Assembly (NCBI RefSeq): GCF_004764705.1
Contig: NZ_SHLX01000036.1
Coordinates: 1 to 64,000 of the forward strand
Direction: 5' to 3'
Length of the DNA stretch: 64,000 nucleotides
Source of the DNA: Paenibacillus cymbidii
GTDB taxonomy: Bacteria > Bacillota > Bacilli > Paenibacillales > NBRC-103111
The notes below the pieces were generated by a model. It saw nothing but the letters and a program-made list of their open reading frames with translations, was not told the DNA's origin and made no database searches. Shown piece by piece: positions 24,482-31,970 of the stretch. A program made the translations under genes and the position numbers. Position 1 is the stretch's first letter. Each line of letters starts with the position of its first letter.

Positions 24482-27196
24482 ATGAACGCCATCAGGATCA
24501 GGTTCAAACCGCTGCTGGTGCTGGTGTCCACTGTGCTGACCTTCGTCTTCCTGCTCGGCATCGGCGGGGAGATGTTCCATTCCTCCGTGCGCATGCTGGA
24601 AAGCAATTTGCGGATTGTGAACGATGCGCGGTTCAGCCAAACGGCCAATGACATCGAGAACAAGCTGATCGGCATGGAGAAGCTGACGGGGTATTTGAAA
24701 TCAAGCGCAGACCTTCAGGAGTACATCGACATTCTCGAGGACAAGAGCGGCAGCATTTATGCGCGGGTCGAAGCCGAATACGCGATGGAGCAGCTCATTG
24801 CCGTCGCCGAGCAATCGAATCCCGCCATTCAATCGATTCACTTGCTGACGGCAAGCAACCAGATTTTCACCAAAAATGCCGCCTTGTTCGCTTATCCGCT
24901 GCCGGCGCTGGACAGCTTCGCCCGCATGGACGAGATTGCGTTCATGAGAGGGGGCTCGGCATTCGCCGAAGGGGCGGAGCGGTTGCGCGATCTGACGTTT
25001 CTGGCGACAAGCATTGTCGGGAAGGAAGCGGTGCTCGGCTTGCTGCTTGTCGTGATCAAGAACGACTTCTTCGCCGGCATGGCCGGCAGCAGCCGGATGC
25101 TTGTCGTGGGCGGGAATAACGAGGTGATCTGGCGCGGAAGCCAGGTGAGCGACAGGATCCTTCTGCAATTGACGGACAGCTTCCGACAGGACGATTGGCG
25201 GACGAAATACGCGGACGACGATACGTACCTCGTGAACGAAGTCAATTTTCACCAATGGAAGGTCGCCTACATGCCGGACAAGAGCCTGCTGGCTGCCAAT
25301 CGCAGCATTACCGTGCGCCTGTTTGCGACTGTGCTGCTCGGCTGCCTGTTCCTTTCCTTCATTTGCGCGGAACTGATTTCGCGCCGTGTGCTGCAGCGGC
25401 TGTACGGCTTGATGAAGCTGATCAACGGCAATTTCCAATCCGGCTCCAATCAATACTACGAAGCGAGCGCGAAGCTCCGCGGCCGCGCCACGCTGCGGAC
25501 GAAGCTGTTCGTTTACCTGCTCATGTCCGTTACGTTCCCTGTCATGCTGTTCGTCGCCGTGCTGTTCGTTCAGCATACGTATGGCTTCTCGGCGAAGATC
25601 AAGGACGCGTACGTGGCGATATTCGAGAAGAATGCGGGCGAACTGGCGTCTTACTTCAGCAGCAAGCAGGAGGTGCTAAAGCGGGTTGCGAGCAACAGCC
25701 TGACCGAAGAGGCCGTGCTGCGCACGAGCGATGCCGCCGTACAGCGCGCCAGCGGCCTGCTGTACCAGCAAACGTTTTTCGGGCTCGAGAAGGACAGCCT
25801 GCAGGTGTACAACGACGAGAACAGGCTGGTCGCCCATATCGGCAATGGATATACGGAGTCCGACTCGTTCTTCTATGAGCAGGTGAGACGGCAGAAGCTC
25901 GGCTATGTGCTGCTTCCGCTCGTTGACGACCTGGGCCGGCCGGTGCTGTGCATCGGCATGCCGATCATTGAGGGGAACCGGTTTATCGGCTATGTCAAGA
26001 TCGAGATCGATCAGGCGTTTCTTGCGCAGAAATTCCGTTCCTTCAATATGGCGGGCAGCTCGTTGTTTCTGATGGACGACGACGGCACGGTTTTGGCGGA
26101 TGAGGCCGGCAAGACGCTGGGCGTACGGATCGACGCCTCGCGCGAAGGCAGCCGGGGGATCGCGGACGTGCGCGTCGGCGATCGCAGAGCGTACCTGTTC
26201 TACAGGGAAATCGCCACGCTCGGCATTTATTTTGCCGGGCTGTACGACCGGGAGGCGTTTCTTGCCGAAAGCATGGAGCTGCTGAAGAAGGACGGCTATC
26301 TGATGGCGACGATCACGCTGCTCACCGCCTTGCTGGCTTTCGTGCTGGCGAAGCTGCTGCGCAACCCGCTGAACCGGTTGAGCGGCACGCTGGCGAATCT
26401 CGGAGTCGACAACAGCTACGAGAAAATCGAGGAAACAGGCGTCATCGACGAGATTGACAAGGTCGGTCAGGCCTTCAACGGCATGATCGACCGGATCGAG
26501 GATCTGATCGACGAGACGATCGTGACGAATGCGCTGAGAAGCTCGATGGAGGGGGAGAAGAAGGATGCGGAAATCGCGGTGCTGCAGGCGCAGATCAGCC
26601 CGCACTTTCTGTACAACACGCTCGATACGATCAGATACATGATCGCGAGCAATCACGGCGGCAGGGCGATTCAGATGGTTGCCGCGCTCAGCGACCTGTT
26701 CCGCTACGGCATCAACCGCGACGGGATCGAAATCGGAATCGAGGAGGAGGTGGAGTATGCCCGGGCGTACTGCGACATTATGGAGATGCGCTACGATTCG
26801 AATGTGCTGTTCACGTGGCACGTCGATCAGGAGGCGTACGATTACGCCACGATCAAGCTGCTGCTGCAGCCGATGATTGAAAATGCAATCGAGCACGGCA
26901 TCTACGAGTCCGGGGGCAGCGGCGTCATCGCCATTTCCTGCACCAGCGAACAAGAGCACATTCGCTTCGTCGTCGAGGATAACGGCAGAGGGATCGATCC
27001 GGAGGAGCTGGAGAACATTCGGAGGCAGCTCGCCGGGGCGGACAGGCCGAAACGAATCGGCATTTACAATGTGCATTCCCGGCTCCGTCTCTACTACGGG
27101 GACCAAGGCCGCCTGGCGCTCGACAGCGTAAAAGACGAAGGAACGAAGGTGACGATCCTGATTCCGAAGCGGGAGCGGCAGCGGCCGTTCGTTTGA
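24482..27196 (+). CDS. Sensor histidine kinase with two sensor modules and four membrane helices
   Basis: A 904-residue YesM-like kinase, about 300 longer than usual. Residues ~8-28 form helix 1, followed by an extracellular domain to ~275. Helix 2 (~277-297) has a HAMP-like stub (RRVLQRLYGLMKLING) but no catalytic core. Helix 3 (~342-366) begins a second extracellular sensor (~367-600), and helix 4 (~606-627) leads into HAMP. Phospho-acceptor H708 is in QISPHFLYNTL; the N-box PMIENAIEHGI and G1 box DNGRGID follow. It looks like a truncated kinase fused to a complete one. Catalytic motifs are intact, and the frame is open throughout. Confidence 0.9.
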   Translation: MNAIRIRFKPLLVLVSTVLTFVFLLGIGGEMFHSSVRMLESNLRIVNDARFSQTANDIENKLIGMEKLTGYLKSSADLQEYIDILEDKSGSIYARVEAEYAMEQLIAVAEQSNPAIQSIHLLTASNQIFTKNAALFAYPLPALDSFARMDEIAFMRGGSAFAEGAERLRDLTFLATSIVGKEAVLGLLLVVIKNDFFAGMAGSSRMLVVGGNNEVIWRGSQVSDRILLQLTDSFRQDDWRTKYADDDTYLVNEVNFHQWKVAYMPDKSLLAANRSITVRLFATVLLGCLFLSFICAELISRRVLQRLYGLMKLINGNFQSGSNQYYEASAKLRGRATLRTKLFVYLLMSVTFPVMLFVAVLFVQHTYGFSAKIKDAYVAIFEKNAGELASYFSSKQEVLKRVASNSLTEEAVLRTSDAAVQRASGLLYQQTFFGLEKDSLQVYNDENRLVAHIGNGYTESDSFFYEQVRRQKLGYVLLPLVDDLGRPVLCIGMPIIEGNRFIGYVKIEIDQAFLAQKFRSFNMAGSSLFLMDDDGTVLADEAGKTLGVRIDASREGSRGIADVRVGDRRAYLFYREIATLGIYFAGLYDREAFLAESMELLKKDGYLMATITLLTALLAFVLAKLLRNPLNRLSGTLANLGVDNSYEKIEETGVIDEIDKVGQAFNGMIDRIEDLIDETIVTNALRSSMEGEKKDAEIAVLQAQISPHFLYNTLDTIRYMIASNHGGRAIQMVAALSDLFRYGINRDGIEIGIEEEVEYARAYCDIMEMRYDSNVLFTWHVDQEAYDYATIKLLLQPMIENAIEHGIYESGGSGVIAISCTSEQEHIRFVVEDNGRGIDPEELENIRRQLAGADRPKRIGIYNVHSRLRLYYGDQGRLALDSVKDEGTKVTILIPKRERQRPFV

Positions 27197-27211
27197 CGGG
27201 AACACATAAAT

Positions 27212-27268
27212 ATCGTGCACGATTTGATTTAAATCGTGCACGTTTTTTTGTGTGCGCGGGGCTATAAT
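27212..27268 (+). promoter_or_regulatory. Promoter with 21-bp-spaced direct repeats before GHL10 operon
   Basis: ATCGTGCACG occurs at 27212-27221 and 27233-27242, 21 bases apart. TATAAT at 27263-27268 starts 30 bases after the second copy, exactly as at 18877/18907. About 37 bases around the repeats are nearly identical between the two sites. The repeats also form a 12-bp inverted repeat with a T-rich tail, so the element could additionally terminate transcription from the kinase gene. Confidence 0.75.
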
Positions 27269-27311
27269 GGCGGCAGACCGGAATGGACTCGACAGAGGAG
27301 GAATTGGCAGC

Positions 27312-28904
27312 ATGCAGAACGGCCAACAACGACGGGAGCGGGAGCCTGGCCGCGCCCGGAAGGTGATCTTCGAGAATGACGGAGGAGACGGGCAGCGCTG
27401 CGCCGAGGAGACGGAGGAAGCGCTGCTGAAGATGCGCATGGAGCGGCTCGTCGGCACGGGGGTCGACACGGCGTTCATCACGACGCGCAGCTCGGGCTTC
27501 GGCCAGTTCATTCACCGCACCCGCATCGGCACCGTGTTTACTAGCCGCGAGGGCGGATACAAGCACAACATGACCGAAACGCTGATCGCGCGGGAAACCG
27601 ATTATTTGCAAATCATGTCGGCCTTTTGCCGCGCCAACGGCATCGACGTCTTCTGGTCGATGCGGATGAACGACACCCACGACGGTTCGACGCGCTGGTA
27701 CGGGGAGGCGACGTTCAAGACGAACCGGCTGAAGCGGGAGCATCCGGAGTGGCTGCTTGGCAGCCGGGAGAACAAGCCGCGGCACGGCGCGTGGACCGCC
27801 GTCAACTACGCGGTTCCGGACATTCGAGAGTTGGCGGTTGCGTTCGTAGAGGAAGTGTTGGACAACTACGACGTCGACGGCGTGCACCTCGACTTTTACC
27901 GCCATCCGGTGTTTTTTCCCAGCACCGCAGCGGGTCTGCCCGCCACGCCGGAGGAGACGGCAATGATGACCGGAGTGGTGCGGGAGGTGCGGCGGCTGGC
28001 GGACCGCAAGGCGGAGCAGCTGCATCGGCCGCTGCAGGTGTCGGTGCGCGTGCCGGATTCGCTCGAATACGGATTGGCAATCGGGCTCGATATCGAAGGG
28101 TGGCTGCGCGAGGGTTTGCTCGATCTGCTGATCATGACCAGCTACCTGAAGCTTAATCCGTGGGAGTACAGCGCGCAGCTCGGCCGCAAGTACGGCGTCA
28201 AGGTGTACGCGTCGCTTGACGAGACACGGGTGACGGATCCGTTCGCCGAGGAGCTGCGGCAGAGCGGGCGATGCTACCTCGCCCGGGCGATGAACGCGCT
28301 GCGGGCGGGGGTGGACGGCATTTATTTGTTCAACTTCACGCCGCGGGAGCTGAAAAACTTCAACGCCGAGAACGCTTCCGTGTTCCAGGTAGTCGACGAT
28401 ATGGAGCGGCTGAACACGTACGACAAGACGTACGTGGCCAGTGTCCGGGGAATCGGCGCGATCGCCGGAGGCGGCTACCCGCACGAAGCGTTCATCCGCG
28501 TGCCTGTGCTCAATCCGGGGGCTCCCGCGTATCTGGAGGTAGGCGGGACGTACGCGATCGACATGCCTATCGGCGACGACGTGCATTGGGGACGCGGCCA
28601 AGGCGTTGTGCCGGCGGTGACGCTGGGCATTCGCATCGAAGGCCTGGCGTCGCCGGACGAAGCGCGGGTCGAATTTGGCGGCCGGGTGCTGACCGGCGGC
28701 GTGCGTCAAGGCATCTGGACGGCGTATGCGCTCGATCCGGATACGGTCGCGGCCGGCAACAACCGGTTTGCCGTGACGCTGGAGCAGGACACGGGACGTG
28801 CGGTGAAGCTGCTCGACGTGAAGGTGGACATTGATTATCGGCGGGCGGAGCCGGCGGGCGCCGGTACGATGGATGCGGAGAAAGAGGAGGGCGGGCGGTT
28901 ATGA
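27312..28904 (+). CDS. GHL10-like glycosyl hydrolase (TIM-barrel, cytoplasmic)
   Basis: A 530-residue protein without a signal peptide. It resembles the glycosyl-hydrolase-like GHL10/family-10-like TIM barrel: TGVDTAFITTRSSGFGQF, FWSMRMNDTHDG, and YDVDGVHLDFYRHP, the strand carrying likely acidic catalytic residues, then GVDGIYLFNF. A C-terminal beta domain starts near residue 400. GAGGAGG at 27295-27301 lies 10 bases before ATG 27312, and the upstream TATAAT excludes an earlier start. It is the first gene of an operon and overlaps the aldolase start by ATGA. The natural substrate is unknown. Confidence 0.65.
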   Translation: MQNGQQRREREPGRARKVIFENDGGDGQRCAEETEEALLKMRMERLVGTGVDTAFITTRSSGFGQFIHRTRIGTVFTSREGGYKHNMTETLIARETDYLQIMSAFCRANGIDVFWSMRMNDTHDGSTRWYGEATFKTNRLKREHPEWLLGSRENKPRHGAWTAVNYAVPDIRELAVAFVEEVLDNYDVDGVHLDFYRHPVFFPSTAAGLPATPEETAMMTGVVREVRRLADRKAEQLHRPLQVSVRVPDSLEYGLAIGLDIEGWLREGLLDLLIMTSYLKLNPWEYSAQLGRKYGVKVYASLDETRVTDPFAEELRQSGRCYLARAMNALRAGVDGIYLFNFTPRELKNFNAENASVFQVVDDMERLNTYDKTYVASVRGIGAIAGGGYPHEAFIRVPVLNPGAPAYLEVGGTYAIDMPIGDDVHWGRGQGVVPAVTLGIRIEGLASPDEARVEFGGRVLTGGVRQGIWTAYALDPDTVAAGNNRFAVTLEQDTGRAVKLLDVKVDIDYRRAEPAGAGTMDAEKEEGGRL

Positions 28905-29698
28905 GCGGAAATCCGCTAACAACGATGAGGAAGAGCCGGCTTCTGGAGATGCTGCGCGAAGGAAAAACGGTCGGCAGCCTGAAGCTGAACCTGGCGGACT
29001 CGCGCAGCGCGGAGATCGCCGCGCTGGCGGGGATCGACTGCATCTGGCTCGACATGGAGCACGTCGCCAACGACTACGCGGCGATCGAGCGGCAAATTCT
29101 TGCGGCGAAGGCGTACGGCGTGGATACGATCGTCCGCGTGCCGCGCGGCAGCTACAGCGATCTGGTGCGGCCGCTGGAGCTGGACGCCACGGGCATTATG
29201 GTGCCGCACGTGATGAGCCTGGCCGACGCGCAGGCGATCGTGCGGGCGACGAAGTTCCACCCGATCGGCCGCAGGCCGGTGGACGGGGGCAACGCGGACG
29301 GACTGTTCGCGGTGCTGAGCTACCAGGAGTACACGCAGCAGGCGAACCGCGAGCGGTTCGTGATGATCCAGATCGAGGACCCGGAACCGCTGGCGGAGCT
29401 GGACGCAATCGCGGCGCTGGACGGCATCGACATGCTGATGTTCGGCCCGGCGGACTTCTCGCAGGCGATCGGCGCGCCGGGCGACTGGCAGCACGAGCGG
29501 ATCGCGGAAGCGCGGCGGCTGGTCGCCGAAGCCGCGATCCGGCACGGCAAAATCGCCGCAACGACGGCGGGCACGCTGGAGCAGGCGGCGGAGTGGGCGA
29601 AGCTCGGGTACCGGTTCATCAACATCGGCTCGGACGTGCGCGCGCTGACCAAGGCGTTCCGCGACTGGTCGGTCGGCTTCGGCCGCCTGTTCGGATGA
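28901..29698 (+). CDS. HpcH/HpaI family aldolase (2-keto-3-deoxy acid type)
   Basis: A 265-residue class II pyruvate aldolase-like protein. Family landmarks are WLDMEHVANDY, the metal-ligand strand MIQIEDPEPLAELDAI and the following MLMFGPADFS. Members cleave 2-keto-3-deoxy sugar acids or 4-hydroxy-2-ketoacids to pyruvate and an aldehyde. The ATG overlaps the upstream stop (ATGA), showing tight coupling to the GHL10-like gene. It could complete a route in which an enolase-superfamily dehydratase makes the 2-keto-3-deoxy acid; the dehydratase at 9480 is a candidate partner, which is inference. Confidence 0.82.
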   Translation: MSGNPLTTMRKSRLLEMLREGKTVGSLKLNLADSRSAEIAALAGIDCIWLDMEHVANDYAAIERQILAAKAYGVDTIVRVPRGSYSDLVRPLELDATGIMVPHVMSLADAQAIVRATKFHPIGRRPVDGGNADGLFAVLSYQEYTQQANRERFVMIQIEDPEPLAELDAIAALDGIDMLMFGPADFSQAIGAPGDWQHERIAEARRLVAEAAIRHGKIAATTAGTLEQAAEWAKLGYRFINIGSDVRALTKAFRDWSVGFGRLFG

Positions 29699-29745
29699 TC
29701 TGATTTAGCGAGCCAATACCAGGCAATAGGAAGGAGAACATCGGT

Positions 29746-30930
29746 ATGAAACCAACTATGGCACAGCCGCTGGCGCAAGACTACAGGATCGTCGCAAGAA
29801 TCGCCGCGGACGATCCGCCCGGCTTGTATTTTTTAAGCAACGCCTTCACGCGGCTTCCGAGCGGGACGTTTGTCGCCGCGCTTCCCCGGACAATCCGGCA
29901 CAATCCGAAAGCGACAGGGATCAAGCTCGATATTTCGGATAAGGCCTCGGTCGGCGGCGTAACCGTTTCCCGCAGCACGGACAACGGGGAGACCTGGGAA
30001 ATCGTCAGCCTCGTTCCGTTCCCCGATACGGTGGAAATCGCTTTGTTCGCGCACGGGAACAAGCTGTATATGTTTATTGGCCCCCGCGCGGAAGGCCCCG
30101 GCAGACTGCTGGTTGCCGTCAGCGAAGATGAAGGCGCTTCCTGGAGCGATCCGGTCGAAGTTTTGAACGGCCCTCATCAATGGTACTGCACGCATCAGCA
30201 GTCGATGATCGTCCGCAGCGGCAGGCTGTATTGGGCCGTGAGCGAAAGGTGCCGGAAGCTGGCGGTCGTTTCCTGCGATCTGGAGAAGGGCGCGCTCGAT
30301 CCGGATGCCTGGCGGGTATCGGACACCGAGGAAATGCCAATCCCCCCCGAGCTGAATCCCGGGTTGTTTCAGGGACCTTCCATGCGTTGCCTGGAAGGAA
30401 ATGTAATCCAGATCGGCGGCCGGCTGCGCGTGCTGGCGCGGGCCGTCATCGACAGGCAGGGAACCGCGAATATGGCGGCTGTTTACGACCTGCAGGACGA
30501 GGACGGGAAGCTGAAGCTGACGTTCACGCAATTTTACCCGCTTCCCGGAGGGCAGTGCAAATTTTATATTGTCTACGACGAACCGTCCCGCCTGTACTGG
30601 ATGGCTTCCAATCTGCCGGCGAACTCGCAAAACGCCCTCGGGCTCGAATACGATGAAACGTCTACGGGCGTGCCGGGAAACGACAGAAGGTTTCTGATGT
30701 TATGGTACGCCTGCGACGCCCTCAACTGGTTTCCCGCCGGCTGCATTGCCCGCGCGGAGAAGCTGACGCAATCGTTCATGTACCCGTCGCTGATCATTGA
30801 TGGCGATCATCTGGCAGTGTTGTCCCGCACCTGCCGGAATTCCGGACATTTCCACGATGCGGATCTGGCGACCTTTCATTACGTTCGCGATTTCCGGTCG
30901 TTGGCGATGAATATATGGCCAATCGTTTAG
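29746..30930 (+). CDS. BNR-repeat sialidase-like beta-propeller protein
   Basis: A 394-residue protein with Asp-box motifs of sialidase-type propellers: SRSTDNGETWE near residue 75 and VSEDEGASWSDP near 125. There is no signal peptide, which argues for a cytoplasmic role on imported oligosaccharides or a non-catalytic function. Start ATG 29746 has GGAAGGAG upstream. It lies between the aldolase and a metallophosphoesterase in the same direction. Sialidase activity itself is not established, because Asp boxes occur in many unrelated propellers. Confidence 0.6.
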   Translation: MKPTMAQPLAQDYRIVARIAADDPPGLYFLSNAFTRLPSGTFVAALPRTIRHNPKATGIKLDISDKASVGGVTVSRSTDNGETWEIVSLVPFPDTVEIALFAHGNKLYMFIGPRAEGPGRLLVAVSEDEGASWSDPVEVLNGPHQWYCTHQQSMIVRSGRLYWAVSERCRKLAVVSCDLEKGALDPDAWRVSDTEEMPIPPELNPGLFQGPSMRCLEGNVIQIGGRLRVLARAVIDRQGTANMAAVYDLQDEDGKLKLTFTQFYPLPGGQCKFYIVYDEPSRLYWMASNLPANSQNALGLEYDETSTGVPGNDRRFLMLWYACDALNWFPAGCIARAEKLTQSFMYPSLIIDGDHLAVLSRTCRNSGHFHDADLATFHYVRDFRSLAMNIWPIV

Positions 30931-30991
30931 CCGCAAGCAACCGGAGGCGCAGACGAGAGAGGGGCTGCTCCCGAGAAAGGAAAGGATCGCG

Positions 30992-31843
30992 ATGAAGCTT
31001 GCCTTGTTGGGCGATTTGCATTATCCGCATCTGTCAGAAGATGCCGTCGTCGTCGCGCTGCGGGACTCGTGGTTCGGCGGCGTGCTGAAGACGTTTCTCG
31101 ATGTGGAAGCCGACATGCATATTTCGCTCGGCGACTTGACCAATGAGGGGCGGGCCGACGAGCTGCGCGACGTATACGGGGCGGTCGACGGGCATGTGCC
31201 GCCCCGGCGGTTCGTGCAGGTGCTCGGCAATCACGACACACTGGCGATGGGCAAGCGGGAGTGGATGGCGCGCACGGGGCAGGCGCGCTACTTTGCGCTG
31301 GAGCGGGCGGAAGCGACGCTGGTGTTCCTCGATACCGCCAAGGAGGGACGGGCGGACGATTTCGGCGGCGAGCTGGACGCGGAGCAGGCGGAGTGGCTCG
31401 CCGGCATCGTGCGCGAGTCGGGGGAGAAGCCTCTGCTCGTCTTCGGCCACCATCCGCTGGTCGATACGACGACGCATTCGGAGCAGCCGATGTTCGGCTT
31501 CCACCGGGACGCCGATCCGTGGCCGATCCTGTGCGGCAAGCGGGGAAAGGGATTCTACTTCTGCGGCCACAATCATGCGCATTCCATCGTGAAGCGGGAG
31601 CAGTGGCATTTTATCCAGACGGCGGCGTGTCTCGACACGGTGGCGGTGCGCACCGTCGAGCTGCGGGAGGGGGTGCTCACCGTCGGCCTGCTGACGTTCG
31701 ATAACGAGCGGAGGCGGCAGGAAGCGGCCGCCATTGCGGCGGGTATGAGACTGTTTACGCTCAAGGCCCGGGCGTGCGGAACGGCCGCCGATCACCGCCT
31801 GACCGTCCAATTGCTGCCCGCGGAGCGCGGAGGAGAACGGTGA
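30992..31843 (+). CDS. Calcineurin-like metallophosphoesterase
   Basis: A 283-residue metallophosphoesterase. The complete motif set is present: GDLHYP, SLGDLTNEG, VLGNHD, FGHHPL and CGHNHAH, giving the dinuclear metal site. It has no signal peptide, so it acts in the cytoplasm on a small phosphodiester or monoester. ATG 30992 is preceded by AAAGGAAAGGA. Its presence in a glycan island suggests removal of a phosphate substituent or a nucleotidase side role; the substrate is not visible. Confidence 0.85.
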   Translation: MKLALLGDLHYPHLSEDAVVVALRDSWFGGVLKTFLDVEADMHISLGDLTNEGRADELRDVYGAVDGHVPPRRFVQVLGNHDTLAMGKREWMARTGQARYFALERAEATLVFLDTAKEGRADDFGGELDAEQAEWLAGIVRESGEKPLLVFGHHPLVDTTTHSEQPMFGFHRDADPWPILCGKRGKGFYFCGHNHAHSIVKREQWHFIQTAACLDTVAVRTVELREGVLTVGLLTFDNERRRQEAAAIAAGMRLFTLKARACGTAADHRLTVQLLPAERGGER

Positions 31844-31970
31844 GGAGCCGGGAAAGGGGGGATGCGGCGCTGCCGCGCCATCTTCGATGGCATTGCGGAG
31901 CGGGGGCGGGGAAGCCGTCGCAGTACGGGAGAGGAAGAACGCCAATTTTTCAACCATTGGAGGTTATGTG

